A stretch of DNA of 22,590 nucleotides from Chara braunii (GCA_003427395.1 BFEA01000351.1:1114249-1136838), one strand, 5' to 3'; positions 7,656-18,722 are shown, counted from the stretch's first letter. Made by a program: numbers and translations. Notes: generated from the letters alone by a model not told the origin.

Positions 7656-8520
7656 CTAGTTCCTATTGCTGCCTTGCGCCTCGTCTTGCCCAGTTCCTTG
7701 TCCACCCTGTTCCTTGGCAGGCTTCCTAACCCCCAGGCCGTAGGTCTCGATTTCTCTCTTCTTTCTTGCAATTCCCTGTAGTTCAATTTCACTGAAGAAG
7801 TCCAGCGGCGTAGCTTCCACTCCCGCCTTTGCCAGTTCCCGGGTCTTGATAATCCATTCGTGCCTGATCACATTGGTCCATTGCTGAAACCAATGACTGG
7901 GTGTTGGTCCAAAATCGTCCTCCCATCCGAAAGCCCCGTTGCCCGGCTGGTGCATCGGAGGCCACCCTTCTTCCCTAGGCCTTGAGATCTCATCCCTCTC
8001 ATCCCCGCTGCTGATTTCTATGACTTCTCGTACATCCTCCTCCTCGTCCTCCTCATCTTCTGTCTGTATGGGGCTATACCCACCTGCAAGGTTCTTCGGA
8101 TCGTAGGTAAGAGGAATCTCTGTCCCCATCTCATACCCCTCACAACTGTCGTGGCCGCTTTGTCCTTCAAGCGGGCTTTCCCTTCTCTCCTCATTCTCCT
8201 CATGTTCGTTGCGCATGTCTTGTCCCCCCTCGCTTTCCCGATGCCAAATCTCACGTCATTTGCCCCTGTTGGCTCCTTCCTCGTCAGAGACCTGAACCTT
8301 TTCTCCCATATCTGCATTGCCCCCTTCTTCCACTTCTGCCTTTCCCTTTCCTCCCTCACTTTCAGACGAGATTTCTATGCCTTCTCCCTCGCGGAGGGGT
8401 GAGGGTTTCCTACACAAGCATTTCCTTCCACCCCTGCCTACCACTGGCCCACCCATGAGCCCTATATACAACTTTCTCTTTTCCGCCCTCCTCCCTTGGA
8501 TTGTCCTGCTTCCTCCCCTC
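7656..8520 (-). pseudogene. Acidic ORF downstream of pol with two SUMO-interaction-like motifs
   Basis: One frame is open from about 8520 to the TAG at 7656-7658, interrupted once by TGA at 8256-8258. The first in-frame ATG is at 8456, giving about 265 codons. The N-terminal two thirds are rich in Glu, Gly, Ser and Lys and hold two similar motifs, GIEISSESEGG and EVIEISSGDE, the second preceded by an acidic run (EDEEDEEED). A hydrophobic I/V-x-I-S-S core flanked by acids is typical of SUMO-interacting motifs. The C-terminal third is a more ordinary domain (GWEDDFGPTPSHWFQQWTN, then EATPLDFFSEIELQGIARK) that I do not recognise. It follows integrase by 415 bp in the same orientation. It may be an accessory ORF of the retroelement; a fragment of another gene is possible. 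Confidence 0.55.
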
Positions 8521-8935
8521 TAGTAGGCCTGTTGATTGCCCCGCTGTCGTTCTCGTTGCCGAATTTCATCTTTTTTTTTTTTTTAGACCCTGTATACCAA
8601 AACAACACCCGCAAAGCCCCTCATGCACCCATTTCCCCAGTCTGGAAGGTAGTCCCCCCCCCCTTTCCAGAATGCTCCCAACATCCTTCACAGCACGCCC
8701 CTATTATACATGTGAATGCGTCGTTTCTGATGACCTCATTTTTTTTTTTCCGTAAAAAACTATGGTACAATGCCCCAAACATCCCTTCCCGTCGTCACAC
8801 AAGCCAAATATTGCAACCCCCCAAGTCATGCTGCCTTTCAACCTCAGTCAGTCCAAACCAAGAGCACCAGTCCCCAAAAAATAACAGTCTCATGAACATG
8901 GTCAGAGACAAACCATAGTGTGGGCAAGGCTGTGG
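8521..8935. other. Spacer between integrase and the acidic ORF, with homopolymer runs
   Basis: It contains poly-T at about 8571-8584 and 8740-8750 and poly-C at about 8656-8667. On the minus strand the last reads GGAAAGGGGGGGG, a second possible polypurine tract. No LTR is recognised. Confidence 0.45.
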
Positions 8936-10433
8936 TCAGTCTTTAGCTTGTGGCTCCTCAGTTTCCTTATCTTCGGCCTCCTGAAGCCATTGTTCCACCA
9001 GGTCCCGCCTTAGAAACCTGACCAATCGTTGCCTCGGGAAGGGCCCTTTCAATCCAGTTTCATCCAAATCTTCCAGTTCGAAGGTGTTCAGTCTCACCCG
9101 CTTAGCGACCCTGTAGGGGCCTTTGCACCTCCTTCCCAGTTGTCCTGACCAAGTACTTTCTAGTGTCGAGTTCCTTAGCAATACCATCTCCCCCACTTGA
9201 AGTGGCTCCTTTCTGACATTCTTAACCTGGTCCCACCTTGCTTTGTCCCTCATTCTGCTGTCTAGTACGAGGTTGGCGATGTCTTCCACGACCTCCTCGT
9301 TCTTAAGGATTTGTTGACATCTTGCCTCGATTAACTCTTCAGTAGTCATTTGCGGATCATCATCTAACCTATTTCAGGTAGGCACCAAAGCTTCCACAGG
9401 AAAATCGATCTCTCTTCCGTACCAAAGTTCCGTCGGGATACATCCTGTTGTCCTTTTAGGGGTCATATTCTCCGCAAAGATAGCCTGCTTAAGATACCTA
9501 GGCCAGTTCCCCAGATGGTCTGCTGCGAGTTTCGCAATCGTGTTCTTCAAGGTTCGGTGCCCCCTTTCCACAGGTGCATTGGCCTCAGGGTGATACGGCT
9601 CGATAAGTTTGATCAGTACGCAGAGTCTCTTAAGCATCCCCAATACTTCTTGGTTCACAAACTCGGTCTCATTTTCTGCTATAAACCTCTTGACGAACGG
9701 ATGCCTCAAGTAGAAGTCTTCTATCCAGTCCGCCACACCCCTCCCTGTTTTTTGCTTGAGGGCGACCGCCTCCACGAACCCACTCAAGTTGTCTCGCGCA
9801 TCCAGGATATACCTATACCCATCCGTTGATACAGGATGACCGCAAGGTCGAGGTGGACCAGATGTCCTGGCCCTAGCACCCGCGTTGGTCTAAGCGGCTC
9901 GAAGACCCGCACCGAGCTTCGTTCTTGGCAAATAAGACAAGTCTGGCAGTATATGGCGACCATGTCTGCCATGCCTGGCCAATAATAGAGTGGCGTCATC
10001 TTTGCAAGCGTCCCTTTGGACGACCGATGACCTCCAGCCAACCCATCGTGCATTGCCTGGATAACGTCTACTTGCCTAGATCTTCCGCACACAACCCTTC
10101 TTGGCATAGCACCTTCCTCCCTTCGGAACAAATGCCCGCCCCTTAGGACGTACCTTTCGCCTTCTTCTCTTGCTTTAATACTAACTTCCGTAGGTTGTTT
10201 GTTTCCTACCAACAACAATCCGATCTCACGAAAGAGCCATTCGTATAATTGGACATAGAAAAACTCATCCCCTTCCTGGCCCCTATCCTTTCCTTCCTGC
10301 ATCTGATTTACCACCCATTGCAATTCCTTCCTTTCCCAAGATTTTACTAAGCTCATTACTGCTTCCCGGCCTCCCTCGACCGCCATTGCTATCAGTTCCT
10401 CTTTTGACCCTACTATCGCTCCCCATAAGTCCT
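8936..10433 (-). pseudogene. Integrase (zinc-binding, catalytic core, GPY/F)
   Basis: The zinc-binding HHCC module is intact: MHDGLAGGH, then YYWPGMADMVAIYCQTCLIC (about 9925-10065). The core starts GHLVHLDLAV with the first Asp. A frameshift near 9830 follows, then SGFVEAVALKQKTGRGVADW. The second catalytic position reads AENETEF where the family has DNG-x-EF, so Asp is Glu (9674-9676) and Gly is Glu (9668-9670). The catalytic Glu remains in EANAPVERGHRTLKN. After a TGA at 9374-9376 the same frame gives the C-terminal module WSGQLGRRCKGPYRVAKRV, a GPY/F domain. No chromodomain is present. The enzyme would insert the element DNA; this copy could not. Confidence 0.92.
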
Positions 10434-11039
10434 TTACCTTGCTGCGTCCTCGAGTGGTGACTGGTCCTTCTCAAGTTCTGCCACTACCGCAGGTGCCCCC
10501 TTCTCCAAAGTCCGGATCAATAGCTCTCTCGATGCACATTTTTCGTTCATCATTTCGTTATCCACCGCAAGAGTTCCTCCTTCATATTCGAGGAACGCAT
10601 CTATGGGCTCCGCATCCTCCATCCCTTCGGGAGTGATGCAGACCCGGCTCAGCCCATCAGCCTTGTTCCTAATTCCCGCAATCTGTTCGATCTTATAATC
10701 GAACTGCCAGATAAATCCTACCCATCTCCCTACGGTCGGATCTATAGGCCTGTAATTCTTTAAGGCCCCTGCAACATTCGTCGGATCGATCTTTAGGATG
10801 AACCGCCTCCCAAATAGGTAGGCCTGAAAGGTCTTGAGGCAGTGCAAGATGGCTAGGACCTCCTTCTTGAACTGCGAGTACCGCCGCTCTGCGGAGTTCA
10901 GGGTTCTACTTTCGGACCTAGTCGGCCTCTCTTTTCCTCCCTCATCCCTTTGAATCAACACGCCTCCTACAGCTAAAGATCCTCCATCCGTCTCTAGGAT
11001 GAAGGGTCGTCCTACTTCGTCATTAAAACAAGGCGCGGA
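10434..11039 (-). pseudogene. RNase H domain of Ty3/gypsy pol
   Basis: It reads PFILETDGGSLAVGGVLIQR (first catalytic Asp; the family usually has T-D-A-S), then RTLNSAERRYSQFKKEVLAI with the Glu, then FGRRFILKIDPTNVAGAL, and the closing NKADGLSR, which corresponds to the usual ADALSR. It would degrade the RNA strand of the RNA-DNA hybrid. The frame ends in TAA at 10434-10436, after which the coherent reading moves to another frame. Confidence 0.9.
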
Positions 11040-12216
11040 CAGGGTGACTGTCTCATATGTCAATATGTCCTTGGGCTTTTGGACAGCTTCTTCTCGCTCC
11101 TCCGTCCAATCCATGGTTCCTTCTTCCCTGATCATAGCCCGGATAGGCTCAACAATCTTGGCAAAGTTCTTAATGAAGGTCCTCCAAAAGTCGACTACGC
11201 CTAGGAATGCCCTTACCTCCGTCGTCGTGCGCAGCGGTGTCAACCACTGCGATATCTTGTCCGTTTTCGCCGGATCTGGCTTTCTACCGTAAGCACCACA
11301 GCGAAATCCTAGTACGGTTAATTCTGGTACTGCTAGAATACTCTTTGGTCCACTAGCCATGATGTTGTATACTAGGAACCGGTGGAGCAAGTCCTCGATG
11401 TCTTGTAGATGGTCCATACAAACTTTCGGATTCCCGATGGACTTTTGTCTCGTCCTTCTCCTGTGCACCTTTGATCGGATTGTCGTCAATATAGGGCTCA
11501 CACTTTTCTGGAAACATGTCCCCGGCCACGACGAGCATTCTGCGTTGCGCTTCGGCCACCGCGTTTGTGAATCCCATAGGGGTCACTTGCATCTGTAGCT
11601 GGCCTACGGGGGTGTGCGTAGCGGTGTACGGCCTGTCCTGAACATCCAACGGAAGCTGGTCGTACCCTGAGTACAGATCTATCAGGGAGTCAATGCTCCG
11701 ACCGGCGTGCGATTCTACTAATAAGTCAGCCTGAGGTAGCGAGTCAGCATCCCGGATGGTTACCGCATTTAACTTCTGCAGATCCTGAATCCACCTTAGT
11801 GTCTTGTTAGGCTTTCGAAAGACGAACCACCGGTTTGCGTATGGCGACGCCGTAGGCTCCGCAACGAAGGAGTCCATTTTTGCTCGGAGGAGGTTTGTCA
11901 CTTCCCCTGCTATCCCAAATTCATAGGACGGCCCCTTGTCATTCCAGCACTCATGTCCTACCGTGTGGATTCTGACCGGAGGGATCAACTTTGCATCCAG
12001 TCGTCCCTTCTGGTGATCACTAAAGGCAAATGCCAGGTGAAACTATTGGCAGGTCTTTTTGATCAGGCGGATTTCCTCTTCCATTAAGAACCCGTCTATC
12101 CCTATCTTCATTGTGTCAGCTACCTTATCTGGTGTCCGATGTCCCTCCATCTCCCTTTTCCATAGCCTCTTCCTTTGATGTGTCTAGCATGATCGAGACC
12201 GGTTTTGCTTTCTTCC
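11040..12216 (-). pseudogene. Reverse transcriptase
   Basis: After a short out-of-frame piece (12217-12128) the frame returns to that of gag and reads RWIQDLQKLNAVTIRDADSL, LIDLYSGYDQLPL (motif A) and VTPMGFTNAVAEAQRRM. The active-site box YIDD is intact at 11482-11493. A TAG lies at 12043-12045, in KKTCQ-stop-FHLAF. A frameshift at about 11440-11460 moves the thumb and connection into the next frame, where TVLGFRCGAYGRKPDPAKTD, then VRAFLGVVDFWRTFIKNFAK match Ty3/gypsy elements. The enzyme copies element RNA to DNA. The catalytic Asp pair survives although the frame does not. Confidence 0.93.
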
Positions 12217-13150
12217 CTACCGGCTTGTACTTTCGAACACTTCCTTCCGGAATCTTTCTCCTAAAAAATGAACAGTCGGAATCGCCCTCGTTGCCTCTAC
12301 GACTCGTGGTTGAATACTAACTAGTTTCCCATTCAGGCAATATCCCTTTTGCACCTCTCCTTCGAACTTGGCCAAGGCTGCTGAGTTCACTCCTACCTTG
12401 TGGTATCTGAGAGCCTTGATGAGTTGTAACAGATCGGGGATCTCGAGTGCGACTTCTGGCATGTCTATGTGTACTTCTTTCCATTTGGACAGGCTAGCAC
12501 CAAGTTCGACCTCTGACTCCTTTTCTGCTACCATAACCCCTAGGACTTCGCCCTCCTGCCTCCTCTTCTTCTGGGGCAGGCCCATTTTGATCCACTCCCT
12601 CTTGTTGAATGCCTCCTCAATCATGATGTCTACCCTTTCTCTCATACCCTCCATCCGTGCGAAAGCCCCTTTTCGCGTGCTATCCTCGAACGACGGCGAC
12701 CATGTTGCCAATTTCCCTCTCAGGGGGTCTCCGCCTGTTCCAAGGAGTCGGAGGAGCTCTCCCGGGCCGGTTACTGGGTCCTCTATGTCTACCATGTATG
12801 AGCCATCGTGCAAGTGCATGCCTATCATCTCCATGTTCGCGTACCACGGTCTCCCGAGGATTATGTCGTGGTCCATTTCCTCCATTACGGTCATCCGCTG
12901 AAACGACTAGATCGATTCCCTGACTCCTGCCTTTACAGCACATTTCGTGACGTACCCAGCGAACGGGATTTCCCCGCCAACTCCCCGGATGCTCCCTGTT
13001 ACTTCCTTGTTTACCGTACATCCCGTGATCGTTGCGAAATCTCTTCTTATGAGAGTGATTTCTGCTCCCCCGTCTACTAACGCGTCGGTATGACGAATCC
13101 CGATCTGGATTTTCAGCTTCCCTACCGGCAGTGCATGAAAACTAAGCTTT
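12217..13150 (-). pseudogene. Retroviral-type aspartic protease and linker
   Basis: The same frame as gag continues here. The active-site region reads DALVDGGAEITLI at about 13040-13080 where the family has D-S/T-G, so the middle residue is Gly. The flap side ends with the typical DIILGRPWYANMEM (about 12830-12870). One TAG at 12907-12909 separates the two halves. The linker to reverse transcriptase carries charged helices, then leaves frame near 12225 and meets TAG at 12217. The enzyme would cut the gag-pol polyprotein. The D-G-G triplet may be decay. Confidence 0.85.
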
Positions 13151-15531
13151 GTCCCGGGTGGTGACCTCATGACCTCGCCGCCCTCTCGGTCGGGCAACCT
13201 CAAACAAATGTCCGCAAAAACTTTCTCGAGATCCTCCAAGTCCCCGTGACTTCGCCGTAGGTTAGCCACTTCTTGCGGAGCTTCCTCCTCCCTCTCCCTT
13301 TCTGGTATTTTGGGGTTGTCGCTTATTTCTACTCGCCGCCGCGTCAACAATTGTCTAAGCTCTTTGAGCAGCCTAGGGCTAACCTGCAGCATGGTCTGAA
13401 AAGACACCGAGACCATGGTTCCTAGTAACTTGCTAATGGCGTCGTCGATCTCAGGCAAGGATAAAATCAGGATTTGGTACCTAAACTTCTTCTCGGCAGC
13501 GGTAACTTTGTCTGTAGGCTCCTCTTCCCTAGGTTTCTCATAGACCTTTTCCGGTACCTTGGCCTCAGGCTCTGCTTGGGGTTCCGAACTTCCAGCAACC
13601 TCCTCCATCACGGCATCGCGGTTAATCCTTCTCCTGACCGTCCCTAGTCGAGTGGTTGTGTTCAACCTATCACGTCCGTCGTTTTCCAAAATAAAGTTGA
13701 CCTGTGGCCCGCACCCCCGGGGTTGATCCCAGATGATCTCGCCCACCGGCTCGGCTTCTACGGCCGTTATTTCTAACCCGTTGAGCATGATGATGGCTCG
13801 CCGCATCCCTCCTGGTGAGTTCCAGTTCACCTGTTCCCCTTGTGGTCTAAATATCTCCCCTTTTAATGACCTGGTACACCTTCTTTTCAGAATATCATGG
13901 TTGAGCTTTGGGCACGCGCGCACATAATGTCCCCTCGCGGTACAGTACTTGGATTGCTCGTTAGCAGGATCTCTTCGTCCGAATCCCCGGTTGGCTACAC
14001 CTGGCGGAACCACAGCTTCTTGGGGAGGAAGAGAGGGTCGAGACACCTGTGCCTGCATAACCAGTAGCGCGCCCTCCATCCTTTCAATTTTATTGTCGAC
14101 CCCGTGCACCCGCTCAAGTAGGTTTTCAATCCCCTTTTTAACCTTGTCGCCCGCTCTACCGGTCAGATCTATGACCTCACCTTCCTTAAGCAAGACCAAT
14201 GTCTCGGTCACTACCGACTTTTCGGCCAGATCCGTTACCGTACTGAAATCAACATCCCTAGTGTTTACAAATTTGCTCGTCTATTAGTAAACCGACAGGA
14301 TCTTGTCCTTGTCGAACTCGGAGAACTGTCTGAGGAAGTACTTACTCATTATTCAGTCCGTAACCCCGGGGATTCTTAGTGCTACCAAAGTAAACTCCCG
14401 TAGGAAGTCATTGTACGTCGCAAAGTTCTTCCTCTGGTCTGCCGCTAAATCGGCCTCCGTTGCCATCTTCTCTGCTACAAGATACTTTCTCATCATCACA
14501 TCCCGGGTTTCTTTCCAAGACCGGCTCACGACTACGATGACCATTATGTCCCGTCCTAGGCTCAAAGACACATGTTGCCCCAGGTGGTCCATCTTCTCCT
14601 CTTCGGTCCATTTCAACAGCGCAGCCAGATTCTCGTAATCTATCAGGAATTGCGTGATGTTTGCCCCATCAAACGTCAATTTTTTCTTAGCATCCACTAG
14701 GTAGCCTTGATTTTTGTTTAGTGCTCGCGCGAGGGACGACACTATCTTCTTAAGGCCGCCCTCGGAGCTGCTGGCCTCGCCTGCAATACTGTTATCCGGA
14801 CCTTCCTTGCCGGCCTTCTGTCCCTCCCTGGTTTTCGTAGTTCCTTCTGGGTCAAACCATCCCAACACTCTTTCCCTAAGGCTCCAGAGTCCTTCGCACC
14901 CTCGCGTTACTGCTGGCGAGGTTGGCAGGAGGCTAGCCCTACTATCTATGGCTGGCGGGGTCGTAGCCTTTTCCGCTTCCATCCCCGGAGAGTTCTCTCT
15001 CTCTTTCCTTCTTTTGCTCGGCGTTCCCCCACGGTCACTACCTTTATCCCCTTGTCTTGTCCCACCTCGGCCGGTTTTCCGTTCGTCCCGGGGTTCCTCC
15101 CGCAGAGGGCCCTCTTCGTTCCCAGTCATAATTTCCTCAATCAATCTTGCCTTGTACTCCGCGGTCTTTTTTTCTATCTCGGCTAGTTTGCGCCTTGTAT
15201 CCGTGAGCCTTACTTTCTTAGACACTGCTCCTTCCGAGTTTCGGGGGCTTGCCCTGTCCTTATTTCTGCCCTCCTTGGTCTCCTGAGTCCCTTGCCTGCT
15301 TCCCCCGGCTTTCCCTGAGCTTTCCCCCGAGGAGATCTCCTTCCGGTTCCCTTTGGTACCATCCGGATTTATCAATTCTCTGTCCTTCTGCCCCTCTTCG
15401 CTTTGTACGGCGCTGCCTCCTAAGCCTGGTCCTCCTTCACTCTTACGGTTATCAGCCCCTTCTTCTGTCGCCATATTTGCCTTCTGCTGCATAACCAAAG
15501 GATCCCCTAGAACAAACGCAGTGCGAGGCAT
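13151..15531 (-). pseudogene. gag (capsid and nucleocapsid) with linker to protease
   Basis: The start is ATG at 15531, directly preceded by an in-frame TAA. Residues 1-230 are low-complexity, charged and Gly/Ser/Arg-rich. A capsid-like helical segment follows (KKLTFDGANITQFLIDYENL, then KYLVAEKMATEADLAA). The frame hits TGA at 14353-14355 and adjacent TAA and TAG at 14284-14286 and 14281-14283, then continues in the same frame. A zinc knuckle lies at about 13911-13955: SKYCTARGHYVRACPK, with CX4HX4C intact but the first Cys replaced by Ser (TCC). Gag would package the element RNA in virus-like particles. The product here is truncated three times over. Confidence 0.85.
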
Positions 15532-15912
15532 TTAAGTTCCCTAGGTTCCAATCCTGTTGGTTTATCCCTTTTATTTGGTAATTAGGCTTTTTCCCTTTTC
15601 CATTTCCTGATGACTTCCTTAATATGGAGCCGCATCCAGCTCTGCTGCCTCACCGAGCTAAGGGCGTGGCCTAGCTACCCTTATCACCGGCTCGTTTAGA
15701 GCGCCCTTATTCTGTTGGTTGGTGCGTAGGGGTCCGGGTTGAGCAACCTGCTAGAAAAAGTTTTTCTGCGCAGTGTTCCCTGTCCACTGTTATTGATCAT
15801 CCGGGTCCGACGCCCCCCTTTCCTATCTCTGTTGGTGAGTCCTTCGAACGTAGCGGACTTTACTTGATTTGCCCTACAGGCTCGCCTGCGGGTGCAGGCT
15901 CGCCTGCGGGTG
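15532..15912. other. Spacer between ORF D and gag; no LTR seen
   Basis: This 381-bp stretch is all that separates the stop of ORF D from the gag start. It has an 18-bp tandem duplication (15878-15895 and 15896-15913, unit AGGCTCGCCTGCGGGTGC) at the end of ORF D. I see no TG...CA-bounded LTR and no sequence resembling DNA downstream of integrase. It looks like an internal leader rather than an element edge. Confidence 0.5.
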
Positions 15913-16728
15913 CTAGTCCCGTTCTCGCCCTCGTGGCCCTTCCGGTTCGGTAGGTTCCTCGAATAGTTCAGCCACCCCTGCTAAATAACTCTCTCCTATC
16001 TCGATTTCTCTTTTGATTATGCGTTCTCATCCCGCCCAGTCTAGTCGTGGCGCCCTAAACATTAAGATGTGGATGACTTCTAGTAACTCGTGGGCCCTGT
16101 TTCCTCAGAACGGCCCATGTTCCACAGCGACATCGTAGAACATCCCAATGGTAGGGGAGGAAAAGTGGCCTGCCCAGACTATCGCTGAGTCTGCCAGCTC
16201 CCGCGCCCTTGCGAGGCTTCCAAAGACGAGGTCTATCATAAAGCAGGGCACTCAGCATCTCAGCGGTGTTGTCGGTGCCCTNAACTCCCTCCAACCTCCC
16301 ATTTCCACTCGGGTAAGTAAGCCCACGTTCCTTCTACCCCTGACTGATTGTCCTATCCGGGTCAACGTCCGGGCGGCCCTTCGAAAGATCGGTGCCAGCT
16401 CATGGCCTTGTGCTATCTCTACCCCCAACGAGTGTCAGCCAATCTCAGGCAGATACATGGTCCCGGTAACTTCCAGATTGGAATACAGATCGTCCCCAGG
16501 TCCTCGATTGAGTCTTATCCCTGTCCACCGACATTCTACCAACATGAAGGCGGCGTCCCGTCCCAAAGTCACGGCCCGCCATTCTATGTCGAATCCCCGA
16601 TAGGTGGAACTCGACGGGAGGGATACTTCCCATCGTCCACCGTTATTCCAAGGTGGTCCGGGGTACCGGGGCTGGCGTTCCATTCGCACACGGGGCTGGC
16701 GTTCCATTCGCGGATGTCTTGCTGCCAT
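15913..16728 (-). pseudogene. ORF D: fourth member of an unrecognised four-gene family
   Basis: The frame runs from ATG at 16728 to TAG at 15913-15915 (271 codons). It has four in-frame stops, all TGA: 16435-16437, 16252-16254, 16105-16107 and 16027-16029. Family blocks in order are FDIEWRAVTLGRDAAFMLVE; TMYLPEIG-stop-HSLGVEIAQG; VPCFMIDLVFGS; FYDVAVEHGPF-stop-GNRAHEL; and ERIIKREIEIGESYLAGVAE before a short acidic tail. The first TGA falls where B and C have Trp. A 24-bp in-frame duplication near the N terminus gives two MERQPR copies. One ambiguous base lies at 16282. It ends 381 bp before gag in the same orientation. I do not know the function. The predicted product is soluble, with no membrane segment. 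Confidence 0.6.
16667..16714. repeat. 24-bp in-frame tandem duplication in ORF D
   Basis: CGGGGCTGGCGTTCCATTCG followed by CACA occurs at 16667-16690 and again from 16691 with a changed end. The period of eight codons keeps the minus-strand frame and repeats MERQPR. Confidence 0.9.
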
Positions 16729-16846
16729 TGTCACCTCGGTGATTCCCTGCATAGTCCACATAGAAGGGGTTACAACCAATCCTCATAAACCGCCCACCTA
16801 CTGCCTCCCTTGCCCTTCGTGTTTTCATTCCTCTTTTCTAGTCCAA

Positions 16847-17630
16847 CTATCCTTCCATACCCTTGGGAGCAGTAGCCTCCTCTGGCTGTTCGTACAACCG
16901 GTAGAGATCATCTATGCAGGTCGCGCCCCGACCTACCTCTCGCCGGATGACTCTCCACATGGTCTCATCACTTATTTGAGGGACTCCCGGCCTAGTATTT
17001 ACTACTGCTCGTAGAATGCAAAGCACATCGCGCCCCTGTTCATCCCCCATCTCTAGGAAGGCCCGATAGTATTCCCGATACATTAATGCTTCGTCAAGAT
17101 TTAGCCTAGTTACGGCAGTCACCGCCTGCTCCACTCGTTCTATGCCTCCCATTAGCCTTAGCAGAAAAGGTGGTAGACTTATCCGTACGACCTCATTGGG
17201 CAACTCAAAGATCCCTGCCGCGGCAACTTTTACATCGACCGTCAAGTCGTCTCGTTCTAGGATTGTGAACTCAAACCCCTCTCGCCAAGTTATTTGTCAT
17301 GCTCCCTCAAACATTCGTACAGGGTCATCCCCGGAAGCCAAGGCAATCCCAAAGGTCCGCCACCCTTCTTCCAACAGGTGTAAGGATCCCGTCGCATGCA
17401 CTCGCCCTGGGAGGTCAAAATCTACGCCTCCAAACTCCCCTCTCGCACGCCATTCCAGCTCCACTACTAGGTACACCATGTCCTCCACCAACTCTACCCC
17501 CACACAGTCCATTACCGGATTGCTTACCGCATTTTTGGCCGGCAGGCTTATTTCGACCCTGCCTTCCGATACCCTTGGTGGCAGGATCCCGCGAGGTCTA
17601 TCCCCCCCAGAAAGTCATTCGTCGGGCCAT
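16847..17630 (-). pseudogene. ORF C: third member of the four-gene family
   Basis: The start is ATG at 17630 (MARRMTFWG, like MARW in A). A run of seven C on the top strand (17602-17608) shifts the frame by one base soon after. The rest reads coherently to TAG at 16847-16849, with one TGA at 17297-17299. About 260 codons. Family blocks: VYLVVELEWRARG; SLHLLEEGWRTFGIALASG; SLPPFLLRLMGG; YYRAFLEMGDEQGRDVLCIL; and WRVIRREVGRGATCIDDLY before an acidic end (EQPEEA). It lacks the Gly-Pro-Phe of A, B and D in the fourth block. It ends 118 bp before ORF D. Function unknown. Confidence 0.62.
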
Positions 17631-17936
17631 GTTGGACGCCTCCTTTCCTGCTTCCTTAGTCCGATTGCTGCACCCACCGAGATTCCATGCCTTTCGTGTT
17701 TTAGTCTTTCAGCCCTTCCCTACTTATCGTACATTGGTTCTTGCTGCTATCCACGACCCATACACATAAAATTCTACTCTCCTCCCCCTTTTTTCCGGTT
17801 GCTGTCACTTCCTCCTTCTTTCGATCCTTATGCACCATATACGGCCTAATGCATACACTTTCTTATGTTACACCTCAACTCACAGGTATCCTTCATACCC
17901 CCGGCCTTTTCGCGGTGTTCAATTCCTCGGCCCCAT
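17631..17936. other. Spacer between ORFs B and C; nothing recognised
   Basis: This is the longest gap inside the four-ORF array (306 bp). There is no coherent frame on the minus strand and no repeat. Confidence 0.5.
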
Positions 17937-18722
17937 TTAGTCGAACCACAACACCTCAAATAGTTTAAAGACATCGTGTACTTAGGAGGGTGTGGTCGCC
18001 GCCTCCCAGCTAACTATGGCGTCCCAAGATTCCGCCTTTACCTCCAGGCGATCATACCTGCTTATTCTTAAGACGATGACGACTTCCTCGGCTTTATCTC
18101 CGTAGAAGGGACCATATTTCAATGCGAGCCTATAGAACTCCTCAGTCAGCCAGACAGACTCTATATGCACCCTTCTCATGGAGTCGGCTACCTCCAAAAT
18201 GTGTTCAAACCCTCAAAACCACTCGACTATGAACTCCGGTACCCAAGCCGTTATCCGTAGACTTGGAGGCTTAAGTTCCTTCCATCTTCCCATCACAACT
18301 CTGCTACTAACTTCGTCCCATCCCTCGTTGGCGAACCGCTTGCCTTCTTTTCGGGTTCGGGCCTCTGCGTCCCCTAGAAGCCACATCGGGTCCTGTTCCA
18401 TTGCTAACATAGTGCAAAACAGGTGCCATCCATCCTCGGAAAGGACAATCGTTCCGACTGACTCTACCTTGGCCTCTGCTATATCATCCCAACCTTCCAC
18501 TTCCCTTATCGGGTTTCAAATCCGCTCTATCCATACATATCACAAGTCCCGGGCGGCCTCAAACCCAATCAAGTCGCACGTGGTCCCCCTCCATTCATTT
18601 TCTGTCGGTATAGGCATTTCTATTCCTCCTCTGAGTCGCCGTGGTTCCCAACCTTTGAAGGTGTATTCCATCATCCTTTCTTCTCTAGTCATCTTCCCCT
18701 TTCCTGCACAATACCAGGCCAC
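17937..18722 (-). pseudogene. ORF B: second member of the four-gene family
   Basis: One frame runs from ATG at 18722 to TAA at 17937-17939 (261 codons) with four in-frame stops: TGA at 18540-18542, 18516-18518 and 18213-18215, and TAA at 17982-17984. Family blocks: TIVLSEDGWHLFCTMLAME; WVPEFIVEWF-stop-GFEHI; FYRLALKYGPFYGDKAEEV; and WEAATTPS-stop-VHDVFKLFE. That the last stop lies inside conserved sequence shows these are broken frames and not natural ends. It starts only 33 bp after the end of ORF A, as in a polycistronic unit or a processed polyprotein. Function unknown. Confidence 0.62.

Larger units (their letters stand above)
8936..15531 (-). mobile_element. Ty3/gypsy LTR retrotransposon internal region (gag-pol), decayed
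   Basis: The domain order gag, protease, reverse transcriptase, RNase H, integrase with integrase last identifies Ty3/gypsy (Metaviridae type). All domains lie on the minus strand. Frame changes come at about 12225, 12128, 11450, 10440 and 9830, and in-frame stops at 14353, 14284, 14281, 12907, 12043 and 9374. Between them the residues stay coherent, so the ancestor probably had one long gag-pol frame of about 2,200 codons. A GPY/F module ends the integrase and no chromodomain follows. I found no LTR pair, either close to gag and integrase or farther out. Confidence 0.93.

Noticed and set aside
14714-15286. 190-codon plus-strand frame opposite gag
   Set aside because: Ser/Leu/Pro-rich mirror of the charged gag N terminus on the other strand; no domain of its own.
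15548-15567. Possible primer-binding site just upstream of gag (minus strand AACAGGATTGGAACC)
   Set aside because: It resembles a T-arm complement but does not begin with TGG at an LTR end, and no LTR borders it.
15913-18722. Recoding of TGA as Trp or another amino acid, since most internal stops in ORFs B-D are TGA
   Set aside because: TAA and TAG also interrupt the same set of ORFs, frameshifts are present, and gag-pol and the methyltransferase relic show the same mixture. Decay explains all of it.
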